Shown here: piece by piece, positions 15,037-23,699 of the stretch
How the letters are laid out: each line of letters starts with the position of its first letter
Numbering within the stretch: the stretch's first letter is position 1
Assembly (NCBI RefSeq): GCF_014203045.1
Contig: NZ_JACHIF010000015.1
Coordinates: forward strand, 1-35,519
Length of the DNA stretch: 35,519 nt
Origin: Prosthecobacter dejongeii
Lineage (GTDB): Bacteria > Verrucomicrobiota > Verrucomicrobiia > Verrucomicrobiales > Verrucomicrobiaceae
Direction of reading: 5' to 3'
Made by a program: the position numbers and the translations under genes
Notes under the pieces: generated by a model
Seen by the model: only the letters and a program-made list of their open reading frames with translations
Told to the model about the DNA's origin: nothing
Database searches by the model: none

Positions 15037-15635
15037 GTGACCATCATTTCAAAATACGGCCGCATGATGTTCATCATCCGGCACGCCTTGGCAGCCTGCC
15101 ATAGCTCGTCAGCGCTTGCCTTCTTTTTCTTCCAGGCATCCCTTAGCGCCTCAACGGCTACTGCGGAGCCGACTTTGTTTCGATATTTGAAGCAGTCCGC
15201 GACTGTCTTGGCAGGGCTGCTGACCCGAACTTTGACCCCTTCGATGAAGTGCTCCTCGATGCCAAACGAATAGCCATCGCCAGTGGCTCGGGTGACATCG
15301 AGCTGAAGGCTCACGTTTCGCGGCTCCTTAACACCCTTTGGAAGCAGCACATAGACGACCTCCGGGTTTTCTGTGGTCAGCCCGTGAAATCGTAGAGCGC
15401 TCAGAAGGCAGACCACGGCTTTTGGACTTTTGGCAGCTACCTGCACCAGAGAATGATGTTCCGTCACATCGGCATCCAGCGCCATGTAGAGGCCTCGACC
15501 CATCTTCATGAGCATTCCACTGTCCACCAGTTGCTTGAGCCGATAGCGGGGAATTCCAATCGGACCCAGATCCCGAGCACGGAAAACGCCCTTGTTGGCA
15601 AGAGGACGAATCTCTTTGGGCAGTTTTGTTTTCAT
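15033..15635 (-). CDS. abiEi: AbiEi-like antitoxin and autorepressor
   Basis: 200 residues from ATG 15635 (MKTKLPKEIRPLANKGVF). The N-terminal part (FRARDLGPIGIPRYRLKQLVDSGMLMKMGRGLYMA) is the winged-helix DNA-binding domain of the AbiEi family. The rest, including SPAKTVADCFKYRNKVGSAVAVEALRDAW, is the AbiEi C-terminal domain. AbiEi proteins neutralise AbiEii and bind inverted repeats in their own promoter. Here the operator ACATTA-TT-TAATGT lies between a perfect -35 and -10. ATG 15635 falls where transcription should start, so the mRNA is probably leaderless. The frame is open further up to 15671, but that would place the start upstream of the promoter. Confidence 0.88.
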   Translation of the reverse strand: MKTKLPKEIRPLANKGVFRARDLGPIGIPRYRLKQLVDSGMLMKMGRGLYMALDADVTEHHSLVQVAAKSPKAVVCLLSALRFHGLTTENPEVVYVLLPKGVKEPRNVSLQLDVTRATGDGYSFGIEEHFIEGVKVRVSSPAKTVADCFKYRNKVGSAVAVEALRDAWKKKKASADELWQAAKACRMMNIMRPYFEMMVT

Positions 15636-15641
15636 GAACCG

Positions 15642-15671
15642 ATTATACAATATTACATTATTTAATGTCAA
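15642..15671 (-). promoter_or_regulatory. Consensus promoter and AbiEi operator of the abiE operon
   Basis: On the minus strand TTGACA (15671-15666) and TATAAT (15647-15642) are both perfect sigma-70 hexamers, separated by 18 bp. The palindrome ACATTA-TT-TAATGT (15655-15668) lies across the -35 and the spacer, where a bound antitoxin would block RNA polymerase. Only six bases separate the -10 from the abiEi ATG. Confidence 0.88.
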
Positions 15672-15700
15672 CGGTGGTAAAAATGTATCAATATATGGAT

Positions 15701-15772
15701 GGGGAAGGCCTTCCCCTCGCTGCTACGCCGTGCGCAGCTACCCTTTCTAGCGGGGACACCCCGCAACGCCCC
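15701..15772 (+). repeat. Structured repeat element A, copy 2
   Basis: 72 nt with the same three hairpins as copies 1 and 3: GGGGAAGGCCTTCCCC (15701-15716), GCTGC/GCAGC (15719-15723 with 15734-15738) and GCGGGGACACCCCGC (15750-15764). It begins 66 bp from the abiEi start, on the opposite strand, and opens the leader of the broken gene at 16361. Confidence 0.85.
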
Positions 15773-16162
15773 GAGTTTCACCAGCCAGGCCACCTCTCGT
15801 CGTCCGCCGCACAATCGCGGCCACCGGCGACCACCACTCACAGGAAATGTCAGGCCGTCGTCAAAACGGCCCCATCCGCTGGCCCTCAGCCGTCCTGGCG
15901 ACCGCCTAAAGCCATTGGATCAGGCTCCGCACCTCTGAGCTTGCCCCAAGACGCTCCAACACTTCGTTCCAGCTCCGCTTCGACTTCGTTTATGGATCGC
16001 CCCAGGGCTGCACTCCCCGAACAATAGCTCTCTCAAAAGGCTGCCCCAATCGGATCAGCTCCACCACGTTCCCCCCGCTGTCCGCTTCTTTGGGCAGCCT
16101 TTCCAGGTCGGTGAATTGCGAGGCTTTACGACGCTTTGCTTTCTCCATGCCTCTTGGGGATC
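15773..16162 (+). promoter_or_regulatory. Leader spacer between elements A2 and B1
   Basis: 390 bp with no supportable gene. It holds a long inverted repeat, AAAGGCTGCCC (16036-16046) with GGGCAGCCTTT (16092-16102), that could form an 11-bp stem with a 45-nt loop. In front of ardC the equivalent spacer between A3 and B3 is only about 40 bp, so this stretch may be an insertion. Confidence 0.4.
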
Positions 16163-16360
16163 GCCTCGCGCTTACGGCGACCGTCAAGGAGCTTTCGGGG
16201 CCTCCAAAGGCTGTCCCTGAAGGGCACCCTCCTTTGGACCCTCCCCGAACTCCTCCTCAAGTCCTGCGGATTGACTGTCGCCTTCCAAGCTCCGGCTGGG
16301 GAAAGTCAGGTGGTTAAGGGTTTCACAAGCGAAACCACTTTTTCACAGGAGGAAAAGAAC
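16163..16360 (+). promoter_or_regulatory. Structured leader element B, copy 1
   Basis: A rod hairpin is formed by AGGAG (16187-16191) with CTCCT (16250-16254), TTCGGGG (16194-16200) with CCCCGAA (16243-16249), and an inner CCAAAGG/CCTTTGG stem. Near the 3' end GGTTTC-ACAAGC-GAAACC (16319-16336) plus ACTTTTT is terminator-like. The ribosome binding site AGGAGG (16347-16352) follows. Copies 2 and 3 are at 22630 and 35192. The gene it serves here is broken. Confidence 0.8.
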
Positions 16361-16511
16361 ATGAAAACATGATCGAAATTCAATCTTGGTCAGACGGTCA
16401 TCGCCCCGAACGCTCAAGGAACCTTGATTGAACGCGGAAGACGTGCGCTCTACCGAGGATCAGCTCCTCCTGGAAGCTGTCGAATACATCACTTACTTTT
16501 ACAGATTGTAA
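16361..16511 (+). pseudogene. Chimeric remnant of two plasmid genes
   Basis: ATG 16361 follows a good ribosome binding site but the fourth codon is TGA. Reading on in the same frame gives KFNLGQTVIAPNA (from 16376), clearly related to the start of the 92-aa gene at 22824 (KFTLGQLVATTNA). From 16428, in another frame, LNAEDVRSTEDQLLLEAVEY (continuing to ITYFYRL and TAA at 16509) matches residues LNAENVRSAENQLLLEALDY of the 24587-25237 gene. So the 5' end of one gene is fused to an internal piece of the other by a deletion. This shows that the segment now at 22630-25040 once had a second copy here. Confidence 0.85.
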
Positions 16512-16554
16512 CCAGCACGCGATCATTAATGCGATGAGTCATGCCGCGTGCCGT

Positions 16555-17679
16555 TCATTCCATTGTGTTGATCGTTTTTCTAAAACGACCGAGCGCCAGG
16601 ATGTAGAGCACGATACCGATGAGCAAGAGGGCCATGAGTGACTGCCACACCACTTCGATGCCTGCTCCTCGGAAGAGAATGGCTTTGCTTAGCGATACGA
16701 AATGAGTGGTGGGAGCGGCCTGCATCAGGTGCTGGACGATCTCAGGCATGCTTTCAGAGGGGGTGATGCCGCCTGAGAGCATTTCGAGGGGGATGAGGGT
16801 CATGATCATCAGGAGCCCGAACCGAGGCATGCTTCGAGCCACGGTAGCCATGTAGATGCCCATGGACGCGGTGGCGAAGAGGTGCAGAACCACGCCGACA
16901 AAAAAGAGAGCATGGGAACCCTGAACAGGCACTTCGAGCGCTCCCTGGATGACGAATTTGAGGGAAATAAACGAGGCGCACACGACGACCAGCACCATCG
17001 ACCAGATCTTGGCGAACATGATCTCGCCAGGAGTCACGGGCATCACCAGCAGGTGCTCGACGGTGCCATGCTCGCGCTCGCGTATCAGCGCGGCTCCCGT
17101 GAGGATGATGGAGAGCATGGTGATGAGGTTGATCAGCTCGTTGAGGGCTCCGAACCAGGAGGGTGTCAGGTTTGGATTGAACCGGTTGCGCAGCGCGAGT
17201 GTGACCGGCGCGGTCTGCACAACCCGGTGCCTCTGCATGAACTCCATCACTTCGGTCTGAATGATCTGCTGGATGTAGCCACTGCCGGTGAAGGCCTGGC
17301 TCATGCGTGTGGCGTCCACGTTGAGCTGGATGGCAGGGGCGCGTCCGGCGAGCATGTCACGCTGAAAATCGGGAGGGATGTTGATGACGAAAGTCTGGTG
17401 ACCGGCGTCGAGTTCAGTGTCCATCTGCGCAATGTCGAGGTCAGTCGTGGGGATGAAGCGCGGCGGATGAAAGGCGGAGATGATGCGGGAGGAGAGCTGG
17501 GATTTGTCCTCGTCAACGATGCCGATGGGGGCGTGGTGCAGTTGCTCGGGCATCGCCGTGGCGGCCACGTAGATCATGACCGTGAAGGTGAAGGCGATGA
17601 GCACCAGCATGACGGGATCGCGGGCAAGGCTCCACAGTTCCTTGATTCCAAGCCGGTAGATGTTGGCGGCGCGGCTCAT
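16555..17679 (-). CDS. yhhJ: ABC-2 type permease, YhhJ-like
   Basis: 374 residues, the same length class as Escherichia coli YhhJ. It has an N-terminal membrane helix ([17 protein letters not shown], about 25-41), a large periplasmic segment (to about 175), then five more helices (for example [64 protein letters not shown]). The motif [26 protein letters not shown] is typical of ABC-2 permeases. It overlaps rbbA by 4 nt and closes the operon. With RbbA and YhiI it would form an inner-membrane exporter; the substrate is unknown. Confidence 0.9.
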   Translation of the reverse strand: MSRAANIYRLGIKELWSLARDPVMLVLIAFTFTVMIYVAATAMPEQLHHAPIGIVDEDKSQLSSRIISAFHPPRFIPTTDLDIAQMDTELDAGHQTFVINIPPDFQRDMLAGRAPAIQLNVDATRMSQAFTGSGYIQQIIQTEVMEFMQRHRVVQTAPVTLALRNRFNPNLTPSWFGALNELINLITMLSIILTGAALIREREHGTVEHLLVMPVTPGEIMFAKIWSMVLVVVCASFISLKFVIQGALEVPVQGSHALFFVGVVLHLFATASMGIYMATVARSMPRFGLLMIMTLIPLEMLSGGITPSESMPEIVQHLMQAAPTTHFVSLSKAILFRGAGIEVVWQSLMALLLIGIVLYILALGRFRKTINTME

Positions 17680-20417
17680 GGCATGTTCCCCTGTTTTTTC
17701 ACGGATGCGATGGCAAGCAGCATGACGACCATTGCCGCCAGGACCATCGGCAGGAAAGAGGGCTGCACGTCGGTGAAGGTGAGGGCCTTGCTGAACACGC
17801 CCCGGCTGATGATGAGGAAATGGGTGGCGGGATAGATGCGCCCGATGGCCGCCCCGGCTCCTTCCAGCGATGAGACCGGATTGATCAACCCGGCGTATTG
17901 AACCGTGGGGATCATCGTGCCGACCATCGTGATGAACATGGCGGCGATCTGGCTTCGGGTGAATGCGGAGGCCAGCAAACCAAGTCCGGTGGAAAACACG
18001 ATGAAGATGAACGCTGCGGCGGCCAGTGTGGCAAAGCTGCCTTTGATCGGAACGTCAAACACGGTGACGGCCAGCAGAGACATGAGGAGGAAGTTCAGCA
18101 TTCCCAGCAGCACATAAGGCATCTGTTTGCCAAGCAGAAACTCGCTCCGCGTGACTGGGGTGACATAGAGATTGACGATGGAGCCCAGCTCTTTTTCCCG
18201 CACCACGGACAGCGCGGCGAGCATGGCTGGTATCATCAACAGCAGCATGGGGATGACTGCCGGCACCATGGCGGGGAGGCTCCGCACATCCGGATTGTAG
18301 CGGAACCTCGTTTCGATGGCACATCCTGCGTTGGAGGAGTTTTGTCCGAGGCGCTGTCTTGCCACTTCGGCGAGCCAGCCTTGATGCATGCCCTGCACAT
18401 AGCCGACGATGGTCTCCGCCCGCTGCGGCATGGAGCCGTCCACCCAGGCACCGATTTCCACCGATGCGCCGCGTTGCAAATCGCGGGCAAAACCGGGCGG
18501 GATCTCCAGAGCCAGCGCCAGCTCCCCGGAGCGCAGCCTGTTTTCCATGTCCGCCTGGCTGGTTATGGGGGGACGTTCGACAAAATAGCGCGAGCCGGAG
18601 AGGTTCAATGCATAGCTCTGGCTGAGGCCGGTCTGGTCAAGGTCCAGCACGGCGTAAGACAGGTCTTCCACGTCCATGCTGATGCCGTAGCCCATGATGA
18701 ACATGAGGAGGATCGTCCCCAGAAGCGCCAGCGCCGCGCGGACAGGATCACGGCGAAGTTCCAGCCCCTCGCGCCATGAGTAGCTGACAGCCCGTTCCAC
18801 ACTGGCTCGGAGTGTTCCGCGGGGCTTTGCCGGGGAAACACATTCTTCCGCAGGAGCAGATGGGCCTGCCTGGCCTGCTGTTGGCGTGACGCGTTCCAGA
18901 TGCTGGATGAACGCCGCTTCCAGGGAGTCCGTGCCCGAGTCCCGCACAAGTTCAAGTGGTGTGCCGCTCACGAGCACCTTTCCGCCGTGCATCAGCGAGA
19001 TGCGGTCGCAGCGCTCTGCCTCGTTCATGAAATGGGTGGAGATGAAGATCGTCACCTTGTCCCGCCGCGACAGTTGGATCATCAGCCGCCAGAACTGATC
19101 ACGCGCGACGGGGTCCACTCCAGAGGTTGGCTCGTCGAGGATCAGCAGCTCGGGCTTGTGAATCATTGCCACTGCGAGCGAGAGCCGCTGACGCATGCCC
19201 AGCGGCAGCGAGGGCGGCATGGCATCCATGACCTCTGTGAGGCCAAAGCGTGCTGCCATTTCGTCCACACGCGCAGGTAATTCCCGACCAGGCACGGCGA
19301 AGAGCCTGGCGTGAAGCTCCAGATTCTGCCGCACGTCCAGCTCGGTGTAGAGTGAGAACGATTGGGACATGTAACCCACGCGCCTTCTTGCGTCCATATG
19401 GCGGGTGTCCACCTCTTTGCCGAACAACCAGGCCTTGCCCTCGCTTGCAGGCAGCAGTCCGGTAAGCATTTTCATCGTTGTCGTCTTGCCGCAGCCGTTT
19501 GAGCCCAGGAAGCCGAAGATCTCCCCGCGCCGGATGCGGAAATCCACATGGTCCACAGCCGTGAACTCGCCAAAGCGGCAGGTCAGTCCCTTCGACTCGA
19601 TGGCGATCTCCTCATGGTCTGGTTCGACCAGCGGAGTGAGGGTCACAGGTTGGTGGAGACGCTTCTTGGCCTCGGGCAGCAGGGCGATGAAGGTTTCCTC
19701 CAAGGAGGCCGTGCCCGTCCGGTGGTGCAGTTCCTCCGGAGGGCCTTCCGCCAGTATCCGTCCGTCATCCATCGCCACCAGCCAGTCAAAGCCCTCCGCC
19801 TCCTCCATGTAGGCGGTGGCCACGATCACGCTCATGCCTGGGCTTTCGTGTCTGAAGCTGGCGATCAAGTCCCAGAACTGGCGGCGGGACAGCGGGTCCA
19901 CTCCTGTCGTCGGCTCGTCGAGGATCAGCAGCTCAGGATCATGGATCAGTGCACAGCAAATGCCCAACTTCTGCTTCATGCCGCCGGAGAGCTTCCTCAC
20001 CGGACGGTCCAGAAAGGGCTTCAGGCCCGTGCGCCCGGTGAGTTCGTCAATCCGTCTGCGCCGCTCATCTTTACCATGGCCGAAGAGCCTGGCGAAAAAC
20101 TGGAGATTCTCTTCGATGGAAAGGCTTGCATACAGGTTCTTGCCCAGCCCCTGGGGCATGTAGGCGATGCGCGGGCAGATGCGGTGGCGGTGCCCCGCAT
20201 CTGTCATCTCACCTCCCAGCACCGTGACCTGTCCCCCGCGCACCGTCTGGGCACCGGCGATGAGGGAAAGCAGGCTCGATTTGCCCACTCCGTCAGGGCC
20301 GATCAGCCCTACCATCCGTCCGGACGGAATATCGAGATCCACGGCATTGAGCGCCAGTTTCCTGCCATAGTTCAGGCTTACACTCCGCAGTGTAGCCACT
20401 GGAGACTCCACTTTCAT
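17676..20417 (-). CDS. rbbA: Fused double ABC ATPase and ABC-2 permease, RbbA-like
   Basis: 913 residues in three parts, as in E. coli RbbA (911). ATPase 1 has Walker [10 protein letters not shown] (about 39-47), signature [10 protein letters not shown] and Walker [13 protein letters not shown]. ATPase 2 has Walker [10 protein letters not shown] (about 304-312), a degenerate signature (PLGMRQRLS in place of LSGGQ) and Walker [13 protein letters not shown]. From about residue 545 comes an ABC-2 permease domain with one N-terminal helix ([16 protein letters not shown]), a periplasmic loop and five C-terminal helices. Start and stop overlap both neighbours by 4 nt, so the operon is tightly coupled. 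Despite the E. coli name (ribosome-associated ATPase), export is the likelier role here. Confidence 0.93.
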   Translation of the reverse strand: MKVESPVATLRSVSLNYGRKLALNAVDLDIPSGRMVGLIGPDGVGKSSLLSLIAGAQTVRGGQVTVLGGEMTDAGHRHRICPRIAYMPQGLGKNLYASLSIEENLQFFARLFGHGKDERRRRIDELTGRTGLKPFLDRPVRKLSGGMKQKLGICCALIHDPELLILDEPTTGVDPLSRRQFWDLIASFRHESPGMSVIVATAYMEEAEGFDWLVAMDDGRILAEGPPEELHHRTGTASLEETFIALLPEAKKRLHQPVTLTPLVEPDHEEIAIESKGLTCRFGEFTAVDHVDFRIRRGEIFGFLGSNGCGKTTTMKMLTGLLPASEGKAWLFGKEVDTRHMDARRRVGYMSQSFSLYTELDVRQNLELHARLFAVPGRELPARVDEMAARFGLTEVMDAMPPSLPLGMRQRLSLAVAMIHKPELLILDEPTSGVDPVARDQFWRLMIQLSRRDKVTIFISTHFMNEAERCDRISLMHGGKVLVSGTPLELVRDSGTDSLEAAFIQHLERVTPTAGQAGPSAPAEECVSPAKPRGTLRASVERAVSYSWREGLELRRDPVRAALALLGTILLMFIMGYGISMDVEDLSYAVLDLDQTGLSQSYALNLSGSRYFVERPPITSQADMENRLRSGELALALEIPPGFARDLQRGASVEIGAWVDGSMPQRAETIVGYVQGMHQGWLAEVARQRLGQNSSNAGCAIETRFRYNPDVRSLPAMVPAVIPMLLLMIPAMLAALSVVREKELGSIVNLYVTPVTRSEFLLGKQMPYVLLGMLNFLLMSLLAVTVFDVPIKGSFATLAAAAFIFIVFSTGLGLLASAFTRSQIAAMFITMVGTMIPTVQYAGLINPVSSLEGAGAAIGRIYPATHFLIISRGVFSKALTFTDVQPSFLPMVLAAMVVMLLAIASVKKQGNMP

Positions 20418-21487
20418 TCAGGCAGCTTGATGGCGAGTGACACCGGCCAAGGAGCCTGCCCATCGAGCTTTACCCAGGCGACTCCAGGCAGCCCCGTCTT
20501 CACCTTTTGCAGATGCTTCTGGAGCAGCGTCCGGTCGATCTGCGCTTTGACGCGAAACATCAGTTTTTGCCGTTCGCTCATCGTCTCCACCGTCTTCGGC
20601 GTGAACTGCGCGACACTCGCCACAAATGAAATCTTGGCTGGCACCACAAACTGCGGCGCCGCGTCGAGGATCAGTCGTGTCTCTCCGCCGATCTCCAGCT
20701 TCCCCGCAGCCGTCTCCGGCACAAAAAAGGTCAGATACACGTCACCCAAGTCCACCAGGCTCAGCACCTTGCCACCCACGCCCAGCACCTCCCCAGGCTG
20801 GGCGATCCGATACTGCACCCGGCCGTCTCGCGGAGCTTTCAGAGAACAGTCTTCAATATCAGCCTTGATCCGCGAGATGGTGGCCTGCACCGCCTCCGCC
20901 TGCGACTCCGCCCCTACCACCTGGGCCTCCGAAGCTTCAATGGCCGCCTGGGCTGCCAGCACCTGCGCCTTCGCGGCAGCCACCGTTGCCTTGGCGCTTT
21001 TCATGCGGGCTTCATCGTCCTCCAGGTCCTGGGTGGAAACTGCCCGCTGGGTGGAAAGCACCTTCGTTCGCGCCGCCCTCTTCTCGGCGGAGTCCTGCTC
21101 GGCTTCGCGTTGGATGACGACCGCCTCGGCCGCCATCTTGTCACTCTTGCGGGCAGTCACCTGAGCCTTGGCCGTGATGATGCTGTTCTGCGCCTGCCGC
21201 AGTTGCGCCTGGGCCTCTTGAAGTTGCGCTTCCAGCACATCCACCTGCATCCGCACCAGCACCTGTCCCTCCTTCACAAGATCCCCCTCATCCACCAGCA
21301 CCTCCTTCACCCGGCCTGCCATCTTGGTGGCGATGTCGATCTCGGTAGCCTCGACACGTCCGTTGCCACTGATCAAACCCTCCTGATGAGATTCCTGTTC
21401 CGACCGCTGCCAAAGCGTCCAGACGGCAAAAAAACCGACGCACAAAAGAAGGACAACGACTCCTGATCGCAGCAAGGCTTTGCTCAT
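20414..21487 (-). CDS. yhiI: HlyD-family membrane-fusion protein, YhiI-like
   Basis: 357 residues with one N-terminal membrane helix ([19 protein letters not shown], about 8-26). A biotinyl-lipoyl-like half-motif follows ([29 protein letters not shown]), then a long alpha-hairpin coiled coil rich in Ala, Gln and Glu (about 90-215), the returning lipoyl half ([23 protein letters not shown]) and a beta-barrel domain. It would link the RbbA-YhhJ exporter to an outer-membrane channel. It stands 50 bp after the TetR/channel fusion gene and couples by ATGA to rbbA. E. coli YhiI has 355 residues. Confidence 0.93.
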   Translation of the reverse strand: MSKALLRSGVVVLLLCVGFFAVWTLWQRSEQESHQEGLISGNGRVEATEIDIATKMAGRVKEVLVDEGDLVKEGQVLVRMQVDVLEAQLQEAQAQLRQAQNSIITAKAQVTARKSDKMAAEAVVIQREAEQDSAEKRAARTKVLSTQRAVSTQDLEDDEARMKSAKATVAAAKAQVLAAQAAIEASEAQVVGAESQAEAVQATISRIKADIEDCSLKAPRDGRVQYRIAQPGEVLGVGGKVLSLVDLGDVYLTFFVPETAAGKLEIGGETRLILDAAPQFVVPAKISFVASVAQFTPKTVETMSERQKLMFRVKAQIDRTLLQKHLQKVKTGLPGVAWVKLDGQAPWPVSLAIKLPE

Positions 21488-21537
21488 GATGTTTAGGGTT
21501 TAAAGAACAGAGGTGCAATGACTAGCGAAAGCTGACT

Positions 21538-22512
21538 TCACCACCCTCCACCGAGCGCTTTGATGAGCCGCACGGTGGCGAGGTGGCGCTGGGCGGCGAT
21601 GCGGGCGGTGGCGAGTTCGGCTTGGAGGCGGGTGCGCTCGGCGTCGAGGAGTTCGAGGTAGCTGAGGGCACCGCGTTCGTAGGCGGCGCGGATGAGGTCG
21701 GTGGCTTTGGTGGATTGGGCGAGGGCGTCGCCGACGGCAGTGGCTTGCTCGGCTCGCTGGCGGATCTGGGTGAGGCTGATCTCGACGTCGTTGATGGCGC
21801 TGAGCACGGATTGGCGATAGTTGGCGATGGCTTCTTCGCGGGCGGCTTTCTGGCGCTTGACGTTGAAGTGGATGACGGCCCAGCCGGTGAGAGGCACGCT
21901 GATGCTGGGGCCGATGCTCCAGACGCGGCTGTCGGCATTGAGCAAGGTGTCCACGTCTTTGCTGAGAAAGCCGCCGGTGCCGGTAAGGCGCACGGCGGGG
22001 AAGTAGGCGGCGGTGGCGACTCCGATGTCGGCATTCCGCGCGGTGACGAGGCGCTCGGCGGCGGCGATGCGCTTCAAGTCCGCGAAAATCGGCTCCATCA
22101 CTCGCTTCACCAGATCATTCAGCGCCGCCGTCGGCTGCCGCATCTCATGCGCCATCAGTTTCCCAAGCACTGGATGCGAGGCACGCTTCAGGAGAACGAA
22201 ACGCAGGCAGAAATCAATCCATCGCCCCAGCGCCTCACGGGCATCGCCCTTCGCCGTCAGCCGTGGCGACGGCTCAGAGCGCAGCACCTGCTCATGCGCC
22301 GCCAGCAGCACCTCCCGGTAAAGCCCCTCCTTGCTGCCGAAGTAGTAATTGATCGAAGCCACATTAACCCGCGCCCTCCGGCTGATCTCCCGCACACTCC
22401 CTGCGGCAAACCCCGCCTTCCCAAACACCACCGCCGCCGCCGCCAGAATACGTCCTTTGCGTGCCTCCGGGTCGCGCTCACGCGGGGTTGGGGATAGATA
22501 GTCGAGTAACAT
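21538..22512 (-). CDS. In-frame fusion of a TetR/CecR repressor with the C-terminal half of a NodT-type outer-membrane factor
   Basis: 324 residues made of two unrelated parts. Residues 1 to about 150 are a TetR regulator: HTH GSVREISRRARVNVASINYYFGSKEGLYREV, then a CecR-type C-terminal segment (LRFVLLKRASHPVLGKLMAHEM). From about residue 153 the sequence (TARNADIGVATAAYFPAVRLTGTGGF ... YERGALSYLELLDAERTRLQAELA) is the second half of a NodT/TolC-family outer-membrane factor. A deletion of the TetR tail and the channel's N-terminal half, near 22050-22065, best explains it. The channel part lacks its signal peptide and half its barrel strands, so it cannot act as a pore. The regulator part may still bind DNA. 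ATG 22512 has a modest ribosome binding site (AAAGGA). Confidence 0.85.
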   Translation of the reverse strand: MLLDYLSPTPRERDPEARKGRILAAAAVVFGKAGFAAGSVREISRRARVNVASINYYFGSKEGLYREVLLAAHEQVLRSEPSPRLTAKGDAREALGRWIDFCLRFVLLKRASHPVLGKLMAHEMRQPTAALNDLVKRVMEPIFADLKRIAAAERLVTARNADIGVATAAYFPAVRLTGTGGFLSKDVDTLLNADSRVWSIGPSISVPLTGWAVIHFNVKRQKAAREEAIANYRQSVLSAINDVEISLTQIRQRAEQATAVGDALAQSTKATDLIRAAYERGALSYLELLDAERTRLQAELATARIAAQRHLATVRLIKALGGGW

Positions 22513-22519
22513 GTCCTTT

Positions 22520-22579
22520 GCTTCTTAAGAAGCGTGTGTTTATAAACGGTTGTTTATATGCGGACAGGCCTCCCGTCAA
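22520..22579 (-). promoter_or_regulatory. Promoter and palindromes upstream of the export operon
   Basis: On the minus strand TTGACG (22579-22574) is a -35 candidate, followed after 15-17 bp by TATAAA/TAAACA (22558-22551). GTTTATAAAC (22538-22547) and GCTTCTTAAGAAGC (22520-22533) are perfect palindromes between this promoter and the ATG, in the place expected for TetR-family operators. Confidence 0.55.
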
Positions 22580-22629
22580 CGCATTTTGTGGACTGCCGCA
22601 GAGCGATTCAGTAACTCACTTTTGGAATT

Positions 22630-22823
22630 GCCTCACGCTTACGGCGACCGTCAAGGAGCTTTCGGGGCCTCCAAAGGCTGTCCCTAAAGGGCACCCTCCT
22701 TTGAACCCTCCCCGAACTCCTCCCAAGCCCTGACGGGTTGACTGTCGTCTTCCAAGCTCCGGCTGGGGTGAGACCTGTAGTTAAGGGTTTAACAAGCGAA
22801 ACCACTTTTTCACAGGAGGAAAA
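22630..22823 (+). promoter_or_regulatory. Structured leader element B, copy 2
   Basis: The rod hairpin uses AGGAG (22654-22658) with CTCCT (22717-22721) and TTCGGGG (22661-22667) with CCCCGAA (22710-22716). A GGTTT-AACAAGCG-AAACC hairpin with a following T run precedes the ribosome binding site AGGAGG (22814-22819) of the 92-aa gene. Element A is missing here; the export operon promoter lies immediately upstream on the other strand. Confidence 0.8.
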
Positions 22824-23102
22824 ATGAACAAAGGGAAATTTACACTGGGCCAGTTGGTAGCCACTACTAACGCGCTGGAATCACTCAATGGCGAGGACAT
22901 CCAGATTGCTCTGGGCCGGCACATCACCGGCGATTGGGGCGATATTGATCACCCTGAAGACTGGGAGGCAAACTGCTTTGCCCTGAAGCACGGGGCAGGA
23001 CGTTTGTTCTCCGTTTATCGCGACCGCAAGGGCGTGAAGTTTTGGATCATCACCGAGGCGGACCGTTCAGCAACAACCGTGCTGTTGCCCGAAGATTACT
23101 GA
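22824..23102 (+). CDS. Small plasmid protein of a conserved 90-aa family
   Basis: 92 residues (MNKGKFTLGQLVATTNALESL ... LGRHITGDWGDIDHPEDWEANCFALKHG ... KFWIITEADRSATTVLLPEDY). The blocks GQLVAT-NAL, RH-SGDWGD and WIITEADRS-TT-LLPE-Y mark a small family that is common on proteobacterial plasmids and often carries uninformative database names. Its role is not known. It has an excellent ribosome binding site and a structured leader (22630-22823) shared in design with ardC. A broken relative lies at 16361. The leader type suggests expression soon after plasmid entry (inference). Confidence 0.85.
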   Translation: MNKGKFTLGQLVATTNALESLNGEDIQIALGRHITGDWGDIDHPEDWEANCFALKHGAGRLFSVYRDRKGVKFWIITEADRSATTVLLPEDY

Positions 23103-23108
23103 CGGGAA

Positions 23109-23346
23109 GTGGGCGGTGGCCGCACCCCAATTTTTACCGCTGAGTTGACACGGCGCGCACTGCATGAGCAAGAAATAGCACTCACGCAGGAAGCAGCCAC
23201 AATCCAAAGCGACTCGACGGCCGCATGCCACACCGTCCACCTGGTGGAAACGTATCGCGGTTTTCGGAACTGCTGCAGGTGCTCTGGCAGCGCTCCTCGA
23301 TGCCGTGGCCAAGATCCTTGAACTGATTCTCTCTCACGGCCCATGA
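23109..23346 (+). pseudogene. Frameshifted remnant of an unidentified gene
   Basis: One frame from 23109 reads TPIFTAELTRRALHEQEIAL and on through VHLVETYRGF near 23258. The +1 frame then reads FGTAAGALAALLDAVAKILE and LILSHGP to TGA at 23344-23346. Both halves look like helical protein of normal composition, and a single frameshift near 23255-23262 would join them. There is no good ribosome binding site. I do not recognise the family. Chance open frames are an alternative. Confidence 0.35.
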
Positions 23347-23354
23347 TGCGAAAT

Positions 23355-23365
23355 GAGACAGAAAA
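23355..23365. repeat. Solitary iteron-like sequence
   Basis: GAGACAGAAAA is identical to the cores of origin iterons at 32745 and 32822. It lies in a 366-bp stretch (23103-23468) that otherwise holds only the frameshifted remnant and no other feature I can see. Confidence 0.4.
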
Positions 23366-23468
23366 CGACGGTTGAAAGAAGGGGCTGCATCGAGGCATTG
23401 ACAAAACAACCACGACTTTTTACCTATCGAATCAGTGCAACTAAACCCGATGGGCCACGGCTAAGCCA

Positions 23469-23699
23469 ATGAAGACAGACCATTATCAATGCGAGAAGTG
23501 CGGAACGCTCATTCAGGGCACTTCATCCCCGAGCGGCCACGGATGCCCGAAGGGTTTCCCTCACAAATGGCATAAATTGGGTGCAGTTGGCACCAAGAAC
23601 CACCAGTGCCGGAAATGCGGCACTGTGGTGGCCACTGAGAACGCTCCTTCAGGACACGGATGCCCACAAGGATTCCCACACCAATGGAGCAAACTGTAG
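23469..23699 (+). CDS. Tandem zinc-ribbon-like small protein
   Basis: 76 residues made of two nearly equal units of about 32 residues, each with the pattern QCxKCGT, nine variable residues, PSGHGCPxGFPHxWxKL. Each unit offers two Cys of a CxxC, a third Cys and two His, enough to bind zinc. It probably acts as a small nucleic-acid- or protein-binding module; no specific function can be given. It overlaps the start of the next gene by 16 bp, suggesting co-translation. The internal duplication is plain in the protein and also visible in the DNA. Confidence 0.7.
   Translation: MKTDHYQCEKCGTLIQGTSSPSGHGCPKGFPHKWHKLGAVGTKNHQCRKCGTVVATENAPSGHGCPQGFPHQWSKL

Noticed and set aside
15773..16162. Open frames such as 15665-16027
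   Set aside because: They run through element A2 and have low-complexity Pro/Ser/Arg peptides without a start signal.
16515..16551. GCACGCG/CGCGTGC inverted repeat after yhhJ as a terminator
   Set aside because: The stem is only 7 bp with a 23-nt loop, and no T run follows on the minus strand.
19548..21164. 538-codon open frame on the + strand
   Set aside because: It is antisense to rbbA and yhiI, whose proteins are clear family members; high-GC codons leave the opposite frame open. The same holds for 16882-17835 and 17898-18779.
21583..22497. 304-codon Gly/Ala-rich open frame on the + strand
   Set aside because: Antisense to the TetR/outer-membrane-factor fusion; its composition mirrors the GC-rich codons of the real gene. 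The minus-strand frame 21522-22034 is likewise a shadow.
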